Positions 8,399-16,456 of a stretch of 64,000 nucleotides of DNA are shown one piece after another. The number at the start of each line of letters is the position of its first letter. Position 1 is the stretch's first letter. Below the pieces are notes generated by a model. It did no database searches. It had not been told where the DNA came from and worked only from the letters and a program-made list of their open reading frames with translations. Source of the DNA: Burkholderia sp. Leaf177 (lineage in GTDB: Bacteria; Pseudomonadota; Gammaproteobacteria; Burkholderiales; Burkholderiaceae); NCBI RefSeq assembly GCF_001424345.1, contig NZ_LMPF01000025.1, positions 485,420 to 549,419 on the forward strand, read 5' to 3'. A program made the translations under genes and the position numbers.

Positions 8399-8950
8399 TC
8401 AGCGGAATTCTCTCGCGCGGCCTCTTGCCATGCTCGAAAACACGCCGTCGCGTTTGATCAGCCCATGGAACATGGCCGCACCGAGATGCGCAAGAAAAGT
8501 CGCGAACAACAATAGCGCGAGGAGCGTGTGCGCCGAACGCAAGAATGCGTAGAGGCGCACACCTTGCGGCGCGATCGGTGGCAAATAGACCGACCCGAAC
8601 AAGTGGATTGGAAACCCGCCAGCCGATAGCATCGACCAGCCGACCAGCGGCATTGCGAACAGCAATGCATAGAAGACCCAGTGCGAAAGATGAGCGATAT
8701 GTTGCTGCCAGCGCGGCATGTCCTCGGGCAGAGGTGGCGTGCGATGCGTCAATCGAACGATCAACCGCACAATCACCAATAAAAGAATGGCGATGCCCAG
8801 CGGCTTGTGGATCGCAAGCAAGGTCTGGTGCCACGACGACAATGTGGCCACCATTCCCACGCCTATGAACAACATTGCGATGACGAGCGGCGCCATTAGC
8901 CAGTGAAAAAAACGTGCGGCGGGGCTGAAATGTTTATGTGCGGCGCTCAT
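8399..8950 (-). CDS. Cytochrome b561 family membrane protein
   Basis: A 183-residue di-haem cytochrome b561 of the short bacterial type, which shuttles electrons from quinol across the inner membrane. Four transmembrane helices are visible, with haem-ligand histidines in FHWLMAPL (helix 1), LLAIHKPLGI (helix 2), LSHWVFYALLF (helix 3) and AHTLLALLLF (helix 4). The start overlaps the stop of the upstream catalase-like gene as ATGA, so the two are translationally coupled and presumably form one redox module, in which the cytochrome could supply electrons to the peroxidase. Confidence 0.92.
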   Translation of the reverse strand: MSAAHKHFSPAARFFHWLMAPLVIAMLFIGVGMVATLSSWHQTLLAIHKPLGIAILLLVIVRLIVRLTHRTPPLPEDMPRWQQHIAHLSHWVFYALLFAMPLVGWSMLSAGGFPIHLFGSVYLPPIAPQGVRLYAFLRSAHTLLALLLFATFLAHLGAAMFHGLIKRDGVFSSMARGRAREFR

Positions 8951-10056
8951 TGAATATTCCGTGTCGATGTTTGAGCGGATGCCTGAGCGGTTGCAGAACC
9001 ACGCGCTTCCTCACGCGTGCGGCGATTATAGGAGACGGCATAAGCTGAAGATCGCGCGGCCAGCAGCGGATCATCGGACGGCTTGAGCCCGGCAGGAAGA
9101 ATGGTCGGATCGTAATTGATATCGCGGCAATCGCCATCCGACTGCGCCGTTTCGCGCTCGATAACAAGCGTACCTGCATCAATATGCGGCCGGTCTTCGG
9201 GCCATGCCTGGGTTGCGTCGTTGGTCACGTCACCTGGCTTCGCGACCGTCAGTACAAGATGCCAGCGCAATGGACCGTTTGCCAGGCGTTCGCGCAATTC
9301 GGCATCGAGGAAATCATGGCCGCCTTTTTGCTCCGCGGTCACGGGCGTGTACGGCGTTTCGGGAACGACAGACCAGCGGATGAAATGCGTCTTGCCGGTA
9401 GCGTCGATGGCGCGAAACGCATTGATGCCGTAGTACGCGGCGTTTCCGAAGCTCGATGACGGCGGATGATCTTTTACCCACGCCTGAAACGGTCGAGTCT
9501 CCGGATGCGCGGCAAAGAACGCCTTGAGCTTCGCGGGATCGGGCTTGCCGGTCGCAGGATCGGGTTGCGACGCGACCAGTTGCGCAAAGAAAGCCTGCGG
9601 CGTATTGACGACGAACACCGGCGTATTGTTCATTCCGGTGCGCCATTGCTGACCGTCCGGCAGCCTGAAATCCAGCGCGAGACTGCGCACCGGCACGCTT
9701 GCATCCGGCGCTGACGGGATGCCGCCGGGAATCGCAAAGCGGCCGACAACCGGGGTACGGACTGTCTTGAAGACGCTCGCGCTCGAAATATCCGCGGCCT
9801 GCCCGTTACCCTCGAAATAGCCTTGCACGCAGACGCCCTTCGCATGGTTGCGGCGAAATCCGGGATGAACGCCCGCGTTCGCTTCGAACGTATTGACGAT
9901 GCGTTGCGGCGTCAGGCGTTCAGGCGCAACAACGCCGGACGCATAGACAAACGCGCCGCCCATTGCAGCCACGACCGCGCCGATCACCGCAAGCCGGAAT
10001 AGCGGAACGGACTGCCGCGAGCGACGCCGGCCTGAAGTTGGAGGATGCTTGTTCAT
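8947..10056 (-). CDS. SrpA-like catalase-family peroxidase, membrane-anchored or exported
   Basis: A 369-residue haem protein of the small catalase-related subgroup (SrpA/KatA-like), which removes peroxides with an external reductant. An N-terminal helix at about residues 21-42 (RLAVIGAVVAAMGGAFVYASG) is a signal anchor or uncleaved signal, placing the enzyme in the periplasm. The distal haem His is in FRRNHAKGVC, and GMNNTPVFVVNTPQAFF matches the catalase Asn region. It is coupled to cytochrome b561 and lies downstream of the ECF sigma/anti-sigma pair, a context that suggests an oxidative-stress regulon. Confidence 0.9.
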   Translation of the reverse strand: MNKHPPTSGRRRSRQSVPLFRLAVIGAVVAAMGGAFVYASGVVAPERLTPQRIVNTFEANAGVHPGFRRNHAKGVCVQGYFEGNGQAADISSASVFKTVRTPVVGRFAIPGGIPSAPDASVPVRSLALDFRLPDGQQWRTGMNNTPVFVVNTPQAFFAQLVASQPDPATGKPDPAKLKAFFAAHPETRPFQAWVKDHPPSSSFGNAAYYGINAFRAIDATGKTHFIRWSVVPETPYTPVTAEQKGGHDFLDAELRERLANGPLRWHLVLTVAKPGDVTNDATQAWPEDRPHIDAGTLVIERETAQSDGDCRDINYDPTILPAGLKPSDDPLLAARSSAYAVSYNRRTREEARGSATAQASAQTSTRNIQ

Positions 10057-10116
10057 GATTGATTATTTAGTTCGATATCCTGATTGATCAAGATTGCTTC
10101 ATGCCGATAATTTATA

Positions 10117-10141
10117 GGCACCGGCGGTTCACGCCGGCGCC
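10117..10141 (-). terminator. Strong hairpin between anti-sigma gene and catalase gene
   Basis: A stem with arms GGCACCGGCG and CGCCGGCGCC (one G-T pair) and a five-base loop lies 13 bases after the anti-sigma stop. In transcription direction it is followed by an A/T-rich stretch but no uninterrupted T run. It may act as a partial terminator or as an mRNA-processing or stability element that uncouples the regulators from the catalase and cytochrome genes. Confidence 0.5.
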
Positions 10142-10153
10142 ATACGGAAGGTT

Positions 10154-11008
10154 TTATTGTGTGGAAGTCTGCGGTTTTACATCGCCCATCTGCGTCAGTT
10201 GCGAGTACACGTCGTGGGAAAGTTCGAGCAATACCTTGCGATCGATTGCGCCAGAAACCGCGTAACCGAAATCACCGTCGATCCAGTAAAACACGTTCAC
10301 CGAACCATCCTGGTACAGCTTGAACGCGGTCGTGTCCGAGCTGATTTTTCTATGCGAGATGCACAGCGTGATGCGCTCGCCCTTCGCGTCGTGATACATG
10401 AACTGCGCGACCGGACCGTCGTCGCCGGGCAGCAGACGGCCGCCCATCAGCTCGAAGCCGACGCGCGTAAGAATCGGCGGACGAACGTCCGTACCAAGCC
10501 GCTTCGATACCCACGTCACCAATTCCTGCTCGCGATCCACGCCGACTTCAACCGGCCGCATCACTTCGGGCGCGTACATGACGTGCGCCACAGCGGACTG
10601 GCGAGCGAACGACTCGCCGGGCGTGAAGCTCGCGCGTTGCACATGTCCGTCGTCGCCGCTGCCGGGCATCAGCGCACGGCCGCCGACGTTGCTCATCATC
10701 CCGCCTACGCCAATGCCCACGCCTATGACGAGCGCCGCGGCCATGCCGGCGAACTGCGGCCAGTTGGCGGCATCGCGCCAGCGACGGCGCTCAGGCGGCA
10801 ACAGACGCTGCGGCACGGGCTCGCTCAACACGCGGTCGTAGCGGTCGTGGAACATGCTGTTCAGCGAGAAATAATCGCTGATCTTGGTGGCAAGACCTTC
10901 GTCGTGTTCCAGCAGCCGATCGATTTCCTCGCGACGATGTTCCGCCAGCGACCCGTCCACATACGCATGGATTTCGTCTTCGGTAATGGGTGTTTGTTGT
11001 TCGCTCAT
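10154..11008 (-). CDS. Transmembrane anti-sigma factor
   Basis: A 284-residue anti-sigma protein. The N-terminus MSEQQTPITEDEIHAYVDGSLAEHRREEIDRLLEHD is the cytoplasmic sigma-binding helix module typical of anti-ECF factors. A single membrane helix lies around residues 85-105 (FAGMAAALVIGVGIGVGGMM), and the C-terminal 170 residues would be periplasmic. There is no zinc-binding HX3CX2C motif. Its ATG overlaps the stop of the sigma gene (ATGA), so the two are co-translated; release of the sigma factor would follow a periplasmic signal. The signal is unknown, but the neighbouring catalase points to oxidative stress. Confidence 0.88.
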   Translation of the reverse strand: MSEQQTPITEDEIHAYVDGSLAEHRREEIDRLLEHDEGLATKISDYFSLNSMFHDRYDRVLSEPVPQRLLPPERRRWRDAANWPQFAGMAAALVIGVGIGVGGMMSNVGGRALMPGSGDDGHVQRASFTPGESFARQSAVAHVMYAPEVMRPVEVGVDREQELVTWVSKRLGTDVRPPILTRVGFELMGGRLLPGDDGPVAQFMYHDAKGERITLCISHRKISSDTTAFKLYQDGSVNVFYWIDGDFGYAVSGAIDRKVLLELSHDVYSQLTQMGDVKPQTSTQ

Positions 11009-11523
11009 CGCACCACCTGTAATTTAGCGCCGGGTTGAGCGCCTGCCATCAGCGCGCGCAATCTCTCACGTCCACGCGATAACCGCGACATGACGGTCCC
11101 GATCGGAATTTCCAGCGCTTGCGCAACATCCGAGTAGCTCATCTCTTCAAGTCCGACGAGCAGAACGACCTGACGTTGATCGAGCGGCAAGCGCTGCAAC
11201 GCAAAGTCGAGATCGCGCACTTCGAGCGACTGCGTTTGCGTACCGGCAACCGCGAATTCACGCTCGGCGATGTTGTCGTCGTCTACTGAAATGTGCACCG
11301 CTTTCACGCCCGCCCGACGCGCCTGATTCGCGAAGACGTTGTGCATGATCGTGAAAAGCCATGCGCGCATATCGGTTCCGGTCTGGAATTTTTCCGTATG
11401 CCGAAGCGCGCGCTCAAGCGTGTCCTGGACAAGATCGTCGGCAAGATCGCGATTGTTGATCAGCGCTCGCGCATAACGGCGTAATCGCGGCACATGTTCC
11501 ATTAACTCGTCACGGACGCCCAT
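11005..11523 (-). CDS. ECF RNA polymerase sigma factor
   Basis: A 172-residue ECF sigma factor. Region 2 is LMEHVPRLRRYARALINNRDLADDLVQDTLERALRH with WLFTIMHNVFANQAR; region 4 is LPLDQRQVVLLVGLEEMSYSDVAQALEIPIGTVMSRLSRGRERL, with its helix-turn-helix. The start at 11523 is preferred because GAGGGA lies six bases upstream; an ATG six bases earlier abuts that site, and a longer frame to 11562 is less likely. A promoter-like motif at 11587-11616, shared with the promoter of the second anti-sigma-like gene, suggests autoregulation. Confidence 0.93.
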   Translation of the reverse strand: MGVRDELMEHVPRLRRYARALINNRDLADDLVQDTLERALRHTEKFQTGTDMRAWLFTIMHNVFANQARRAGVKAVHISVDDDNIAEREFAVAGTQTQSLEVRDLDFALQRLPLDQRQVVLLVGLEEMSYSDVAQALEIPIGTVMSRLSRGRERLRALMAGAQPGAKLQVVR

Positions 11524-11586
11524 CGGCATTCCCTCATTTTGTAAGCTTGTGCGGACGCTCAACCTGAAAACGCCGCTGCGAATGAT

Positions 11587-11616
11587 GGGCTAACACTGTG
11601 GATTGCGAGTTATTCC
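11587..11616 (-). promoter_or_regulatory. Candidate ECF promoter of the sigma gene
   Basis: Reading on the minus strand, GGAATAA is followed by exactly 13 bases and then GTGTTAGCCC. The last element ends 63 bases before the sigma start codon. The same pattern with the same spacing precedes the anti-sigma-like gene at 12367. GGAAT and GTT are separated by 17 bases, like the general-stress (EcfG) promoter class of alphaproteobacteria, so an ECF factor is the natural reader. Sequence match only; the reader is inferred. Confidence 0.65.
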
Positions 11617-11650
11617 CGCCATCTGGCAGTTTTTATTTCAAACGCAAGGT

Positions 11651-12367
11651 TCAGTTGCCCGTCATCAGGTCCGCGGCGCGCATCAGGCCGCGAGTGTTCG
11701 CGCGACCGGCCAGCACGTAACGCTTGCCACCGGAAGTCCAGGCCAGCAAACGCGTTTCTCCTACACGATTCGCTTTCCACTGCGGCTGCGGTTTCGCCAT
11801 GATCCCTGGCGCGACGAGTAACACCGCTGCCTCGCCCATCGCATTCCGGTACACATATTCCGTCGCCGATGCAAACAGACCAAGCGACATTTCGCGGCGC
11901 GCCACCGGATGAAATCCCACGACGTACAGGTTCGGCGCATCCGCCAAAGCCTTCGCCGAGCTTACATATGCGCTCGCGCCGGTCGCCATGTCCTGCGCCG
12001 CGATCGCCTGTTCGAGCGCCATCATCGACGCATTATCGAGCGCGGAATCGGAGATGTCGAACGCGAACAGTCCACCCGCGACGAGCGCCAGCGCGGCTGC
12101 GATAGCGATCAGAACGTGCGTGATGCGCCGTTTCGACTTGCGCGGAGCCGATCTGGACGAGAGCGTTTCGTCGGCTGGATCAGGGAAAGCGTTTTGCATT
12201 TGCTGGTTGATTCGTCCATAGAACGCGACGCGTTGGGCTTCATCCGGCCGGTCTTTCAAATAGCTTTGAACGCTGGCAGCGCGCTTCGGATCGAGCATGC
12301 CGTCGGCGTAAGCCTGGACATCGGACTCGGAGAGCCGGAATTCCGAGGGTGGTTTTGCTATGGACAT
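11651..12367 (-). CDS. Second anti-sigma-like transmembrane protein
   Basis: A 238-residue protein with the same plan as the anti-sigma factor next door: a cytoplasmic N-terminal module (FRLSESDVQAYADGMLDPKRAASVQSYLKDRPDEAQRV), a basic stretch, a membrane helix at about residues 83-102 (HVLIAIAAALALVAGGLFAF) and a periplasmic C-terminal domain. No second sigma gene adjoins it. The start at 12367 is chosen over longer in-frame options because the candidate promoter at 12397-12426 lies inside the longer frame. It could bind the same sigma factor or another one. No zinc motif is present. Confidence 0.82.
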   Translation of the reverse strand: MSIAKPPSEFRLSESDVQAYADGMLDPKRAASVQSYLKDRPDEAQRVAFYGRINQQMQNAFPDPADETLSSRSAPRKSKRRITHVLIAIAAALALVAGGLFAFDISDSALDNASMMALEQAIAAQDMATGASAYVSSAKALADAPNLYVVGFHPVARREMSLGLFASATEYVYRNAMGEAAVLLVAPGIMAKPQPQWKANRVGETRLLAWTSGGKRYVLAGRANTRGLMRAADLMTGN

Positions 12368-12396
12368 GATCGATTGGAAAATTGCTGTCGGTATAG

Positions 12397-12426
12397 GGGC
12401 GAACACGGTCTTGCGCAGTTTATTCC
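12397..12426 (-). promoter_or_regulatory. Candidate ECF promoter of the second anti-sigma-like gene
   Basis: On the minus strand GGAATAA, 13 bases, then GTGTTCGCCC: identical in spacing and in 16 of 17 fixed bases to the motif before the ECF sigma gene. It ends 29 bases before the start codon. It lies in the 303-base stretch between 12368 and 12670, which otherwise holds only the promoter region of the divergent DUF4148 gene; there GGGAATAT at 12596-12603 and GGGTTC at 12618-12623 form a weaker, one-base-longer version on the plus strand. Confidence 0.65.
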
Positions 12427-12670
12427 GTCTGCACATTGTTTCAGGCTTTGCGCCGCCTCATTCATCGTGCGATACACGCCGTGCGATACACGCCGAGGGA
12501 AAACGAAAGCGTCCCTGAGCGCGTAAACACAATCTATATCGGCTTATTCCATTCAAATACAAATTTTTATCGTCGAAAAAATAATCGACGTTTCAGGGAA
12601 TATCCCTGCCCTTTCCCGGGTTCTCTCCATTGCACACAGCAACAAAATACAACCCCTTTGGAGAAGCAAA

Positions 12671-12940
12671 ATGAAAGTTCTAGCCATTGCCGTCGTCGCC
12701 ATTGCAACGATCGCTTCAGCGAATGCATTTGCGCAAACCAAGACGCGTGCCGAGGTTTATCAGGAACTGATTCAAGCGCAGAAAGACGGCCGCGATTTCG
12801 TGACTGATACCTCCTACCCCGATGTCAACCCTATCTTCGCGCATCAACTCGAAGAACAGCAAACGCGTCTTGCGGAAGAGCAGGCGAAAAACGCAGTAGC
12901 GAACACCACGACGCCGGCAAGCGCCAGCGAAGCAAACTAA
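12671..12940 (+). CDS. DUF4148 family secreted protein (copy 1)
   Basis: An 89-residue exported protein with a signal peptide (MKVLAIAVVAIATIASANAFA, cleaved near AFA-QTK). The mature part starts KTRAEVYQELIQAQKDGRDF, the characteristic DUF4148 opening with TRAxVxxEL, followed by a short Asp-Tyr-Pro segment and a helical, Gln/Glu-rich tail. DUF4148 proteins are abundant in Burkholderia and of unknown role. AGGAGAAG-like GGAGAAGC lies just before the ATG. Two paralogues occur at 13038-13358 and 36040-36366. Confidence 0.85.
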   Translation: MKVLAIAVVAIATIASANAFAQTKTRAEVYQELIQAQKDGRDFVTDTSYPDVNPIFAHQLEEQQTRLAEEQAKNAVANTTTPASASEAN

Positions 12941-13037
12941 CGAAGCGCATTGCCATTTTGAATTGTTGAACGCAGTACCGGAAACATCCGCAGCAATCGG
13001 TTAAATACATCGGATCACTAACTTTATTGAGGTCATC

Positions 13038-13358
13038 ATGAAAAAATTCCTTATCTCCGCGTTGGTTCTTTCCTCGGCATTGGCAGCCCCGGCTTTCGCG
13101 TTCGCGCAGAGCAACGGTCCCGTGACGCGTGCTCAGGTCAAAGCGGAACTGGTGCAGCTCGAAAAGGCCGGCTACAGCCCTGGCGGCGAAGACGTCAATT
13201 ACCCGCAGGACATCCAGGCCGCCGAACAAAAGGTCTGGGCGGAACAAGGCATTGCGGCGACATCGTACGGATCGAATACCGGCAGCATGTCGGCGTCGGG
13301 ATCGCGCGCTGACTACGCACCGAACCAGGCAACGCAATCGATCTACTCAGGTCATTGA
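13038..13358 (+). CDS. DUF4148 family secreted protein (copy 2)
   Basis: A 106-residue exported protein: signal peptide MKKFLISALVLSSALAAPAFAFA, then SNGPVTRAQVKAELVQLEKAGYSPGGEDVNYPQDIQAAE, the full DUF4148 motif with VTRAxVKAEL and the GY-P-G-D-NYP loop, and a Ser/Gly-rich low-complexity tail ending in SIYSGH. It is closer to copy 3 (36040-36366) than to copy 1, which lies 97 bases upstream. Function unknown; such proteins are often seen in envelope or stress contexts. Confidence 0.87.
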   Translation: MKKFLISALVLSSALAAPAFAFAQSNGPVTRAQVKAELVQLEKAGYSPGGEDVNYPQDIQAAEQKVWAEQGIAATSYGSNTGSMSASGSRADYAPNQATQSIYSGH

Positions 13359-13460
13359 GCATGAGCGGGCTTGCCTGTGTCACTTTGCAGGAGCCGGTAA
13401 ACTCCGGAGGCAGGCGCGACGACTTTCTCGCATCGCGCACTTCCCTCTGGAGACATCGGC

Positions 13461-13880
13461 ATGAAACAGGCGCTCCACCATCTAGGCGTGACAACGCGCA
13501 CGCGCGGTCTGCATGAAATTACCCGCGACATCCGTAAGTGGATCGACCAGCAAGGCATTCAAACCGGCCTGCTTACCGTGTTTCTCCGGCATACATCGGC
13601 CTCTTTGCTGATACAGGAAAATGCCGATCCCGACGTACGCACGGATCTCGAGCAATTCTTCGAGACGATTGCGCCCGAAGCGCCGGGGCGCTATGTCCAC
13701 GACTCGGAAGGTCCCGACGACATGCCGGCGCATCTGCGCACGGCGTTGACGCAAGTCCAGCTTTCGATTCCCGTCAGCGCAGGCCGCATGGTTCTAGGCA
13801 CCTGGCAGGGCATCTACCTGTTCGAACACCGCAGCGTTTCGCATAGACGCGAGGTCGTATTGCACCTTTTCAGTGAGTGA
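13461..13880 (+). CDS. YjbQ / UPF0047 family protein
   Basis: The 139-residue product belongs to the YjbQ (UPF0047) family, small trimeric proteins credited with weak thiamine-phosphate synthase activity but of uncertain physiological role. The family signature is intact: LLTVFLRHTSASLLIQENADPDVRTDLE with its conserved His and Asn-Asp pair, GRYVHDSEGPDDMPAHLRTAL, and the C-terminal LGTWQGIYLFEHR. The start has GGAGAC nine bases upstream. It precedes the aspartate carbamoyltransferase gene by 42 bases and may be co-transcribed with it. Confidence 0.9.
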   Translation: MKQALHHLGVTTRTRGLHEITRDIRKWIDQQGIQTGLLTVFLRHTSASLLIQENADPDVRTDLEQFFETIAPEAPGRYVHDSEGPDDMPAHLRTALTQVQLSIPVSAGRMVLGTWQGIYLFEHRSVSHRREVVLHLFSE

Positions 13881-13922
13881 TTTAATATACGCAGCGCGTA
13901 CATCACCTCCGGAGCGACCCAC

Positions 13923-15203
13923 ATGCATCTTCAACAGCAAACCCTTCTTCGCGATGCCATGCGGCGCCTCAACATGACACGCGACGCGTTCGCAAACCGC
14001 ATTGGCGTTGCGCGACGCGCGCTCGATACATGGTTGCTTCCCGATGAATCCGCGGAATCCCGTGCGATGCCAGAGATCGCAAGCCGCTACGTAATGGAGA
14101 TTCTCGAACGGACACCTTCCGGCGATGAATATACGCAACGCGTACAGTCGGCGTCCATTTTGCACGAAGGCCGTCCGCACCTGCTTTCAGTCGATCAGTT
14201 TTCGCGCGACTCGGTCGAAGCATTGTTCCAGGTGGCGGACACCATGCAACCCATCGCGCGCCGTCAAAAAATCACGCGCGTCCTGGAAGGCGCCGTGCTC
14301 GCCAATCTATTCTTCGAAGCCAGCACTCGAACGCGCGTGAGTTTCGGCGCGGCGTTCTGCCGGCTGGGCGGATCGGTCTGCGACACGACCGGCTTCACGT
14401 TTTCATCGATGGCGAAAGGCGAGTCCATCTACGACACCAGCCGCGTGATCAGCGGTTACGCGGACGCACTCGTCGTGCGCCATCCCGAGAAAGGATCGGT
14501 TGCCGAGTTCGCACGCGCGACCAACGTTCCGGTGATCAACGCGGGCGACGGCCCCGGCGAGCATCCGAGCCAGGCGTTGCTCGACCTCTATACGGTTCAG
14601 CGCGAATTCTCGCGCGTGGGAAAGATTGTCGACGGCTCGCATATCGCGATGGTCGGCGACCTCAAATATGGTCGCACGGTCCATTCGCTGGCCAAGCTGC
14701 TGGCGTTGTATCGCGGGCTGAAGTTCACGTTAATCTCGCCGGGATCGCTTGAAATGCCTGCGTCCATCCTCGATCAGATCACGCGCGGCGATCATGTCGT
14801 CGAGCAAACCAGCGACCTGCACGCCGGCTTGAAAGGCGCGGACGTGGTGTACGCAACCCGCATTCAAAAAGAGCGTTTCGCCGATGAATCCATCGAAGGT
14901 TATACACCGGACTTCCAGATCAATCAGGCGCTGGTCGACAGCGTATGCGGTCCCGACACATTGATCATGCATCCGCTGCCGCGCGACGGACGCCCTGGCG
15001 CCAACGATCTGAGCACCGACCTCAACCACGATCCGAGGCTTGCGATCTTCCGGCAAACAGATAACGGCATTCCCGTGCGCATGGCGATTTTCGCGGTGCT
15101 GCTGGGCGTGGACCAACAAGTCCAGCATTCCATGCGCGACGCCACGTGGAAGGCGCCGGCTTACATCGGTCCTGACGACGCCGTTTTTAACGGCATCGAC
15201 TGA
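13923..15203 (+). CDS. pyrB: Aspartate carbamoyltransferase with N-terminal extension
   Basis: ATCase joins carbamoyl phosphate and aspartate in pyrimidine synthesis. The 426-residue product keeps the carbamoyl-phosphate loop STRTR at residues 134-138, the 80s-type loop with Ser/Lys in FSSMAKGESIYDT, HPEKGS, DGPGEHPSQALLDLYT and the closing HPLPRDGRPGANDLS. E. coli PyrB has STRTR at about residue 52, so this enzyme bears roughly 80 extra N-terminal residues (LLRDAMRRLNMTRDAFANRIGVARRALDTWLLP), which resemble a helix-turn-helix. No pyrI or pyrC adjoins it. It may be a second, long-type ATCase. Confidence 0.9.
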   Translation: MHLQQQTLLRDAMRRLNMTRDAFANRIGVARRALDTWLLPDESAESRAMPEIASRYVMEILERTPSGDEYTQRVQSASILHEGRPHLLSVDQFSRDSVEALFQVADTMQPIARRQKITRVLEGAVLANLFFEASTRTRVSFGAAFCRLGGSVCDTTGFTFSSMAKGESIYDTSRVISGYADALVVRHPEKGSVAEFARATNVPVINAGDGPGEHPSQALLDLYTVQREFSRVGKIVDGSHIAMVGDLKYGRTVHSLAKLLALYRGLKFTLISPGSLEMPASILDQITRGDHVVEQTSDLHAGLKGADVVYATRIQKERFADESIEGYTPDFQINQALVDSVCGPDTLIMHPLPRDGRPGANDLSTDLNHDPRLAIFRQTDNGIPVRMAIFAVLLGVDQQVQHSMRDATWKAPAYIGPDDAVFNGID

Positions 15204-15310
15204 AGAAGCAAGCCAGGCAATTTATACGGCGGCATCGAAAATTTTAACGCGCCGTTTACGTGCAAAAAGATACGCTGCAAGTCATCCTGAACAGAGGAGC
15301 TTGCAGCGTC

Positions 15311-15649
15311 ATGAACCTTGTACTCGAAAGAATCGTCAGCTCGGCAACCAGCGGAAAATCGGCAGAGCGTGAAAGCATTCCGACGCCCTGTGTTTCACGC
15401 GTTCATCTTTCGGCCGTGCTTCGCAGCAAGCAGGATGAAGCCGCGCGCGAACGCATCCGCCGCCTGTTTCATTCGCCGCTGGGCGTGTATGTCAGCCAGG
15501 CATCGCGCGATCACGACGACCTTCGGCTCGTGTTCGACATAGCCATGGAAGACCTCGACTTTACCGTGCGCACATTGCATCAGGTCCTGCCCGAAGCCGT
15601 GATCGAGGCCGTACGTCCGCGCGTGTTCACCCACAGGCGCGAGCACTGA
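15311..15649 (+). CDS. Hypothetical protein
   Basis: A 112-residue protein beginning MNLVLERIVSSATSGKSAERESIPTPCVSRVHL. The start is chosen for the GAGGAG eleven bases upstream; a longer frame opens at 15260 without a clear site. The second half, VYVSQASRDHDDLRLVFDIAMEDLDFTVRTLHQVLPEAVIEAVRPR, looks like a small alpha/beta domain and contains no known catalytic motif. No signal peptide or membrane segment. It lies between pyrB and the convergent racemase gene, and I do not recognise the family. Confidence 0.6.
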   Translation: MNLVLERIVSSATSGKSAERESIPTPCVSRVHLSAVLRSKQDEAARERIRRLFHSPLGVYVSQASRDHDDLRLVFDIAMEDLDFTVRTLHQVLPEAVIEAVRPRVFTHRREH

Positions 15650-15652
15650 AAT

Positions 15653-16360
15653 TCAGGCTTGCGCCAGCGAGAAATCCACGGCGGCGCGAGCGTGAAGCGT
15701 GGTGGTATCGAGCAGAGGAACAGGGCTGTCTTCTGCTTTCACCAGCAGCATGATTTCCGTGCATCCCAACACGATAGCTTCGGCGCCGCGCGCGGCCAAT
15801 CCGTGAATGACTTCGCGATACAACTTGCGCGATTCCTCTTTCACCACGCCCAGGCATAACTCCCGATAGATGATGTCGTGGATGACCGCCTGGCTCGCGG
15901 CGTCAGGAACGATGGTGGAGATTCCATGCCGTTCTTCGAGCCGGTCGCGGAAGAAACTCTCCCGCATGGAAAACGCCGTGCCGATAAACCCGACTTTCCC
16001 GATACCGGATCTCTTCGCCTCGATGCCCGTCGGGTCCACGATATGCAAAAACGGCACTGACACCGAAGCGGCGATTTGCGGCGCGACGAGATGCATGGTG
16101 TTCGTGCAGAGCACGATGCAATGTGCGCCGCCCGCTTCCAGATGGCGCGCGGCTTCGCTCAGCCGGATACCGGCAATGTTCCATTGTCCGTCGCGTTGCA
16201 AGCGCTCGATGGGCGCAAAATTCACGCTATGCAACAACACTTGCGCCGAGTTCAATCCGCCCAACCGCGTGCGGACATCCTGATTGATCAATCGATAATA
16301 CTCGGCCGTCGATTCCCAACTCATGCCGCCAATCAAGCCGATGGTTTTCATCGTGGTCAT
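15653..16360 (-). CDS. Aspartate/glutamate racemase family protein
   Basis: A 235-residue member of the PLP-independent Asp/Glu racemase superfamily (YgeA type), which interconverts L and D forms of Asp, Glu or related amino acids by a two-cysteine mechanism. Both catalytic cysteines are present: Cys in HCIVLCTNTMHLVA and Cys in AIVLGCTEIMLLV. The N-terminal IGLIGGMSWESTAEYYRLIN is the family signature. Length is normal. It converges on the preceding hypothetical gene with only three bases between stops and stands as a single-gene unit. Confidence 0.92.
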   Translation of the reverse strand: MTTMKTIGLIGGMSWESTAEYYRLINQDVRTRLGGLNSAQVLLHSVNFAPIERLQRDGQWNIAGIRLSEAARHLEAGGAHCIVLCTNTMHLVAPQIAASVSVPFLHIVDPTGIEAKRSGIGKVGFIGTAFSMRESFFRDRLEERHGISTIVPDAASQAVIHDIIYRELCLGVVKEESRKLYREVIHGLAARGAEAIVLGCTEIMLLVKAEDSPVPLLDTTTLHARAAVDFSLAQA

Positions 16361-16456
16361 GCTGCTGCCCTGCCGTTCTGGTTTGTCGAACCGACATAGT
16401 GCAACGAAGCGCGGCGCGCGGCTAGCGCAAAATTCCGCGACAGAAACGCGCTCAGG

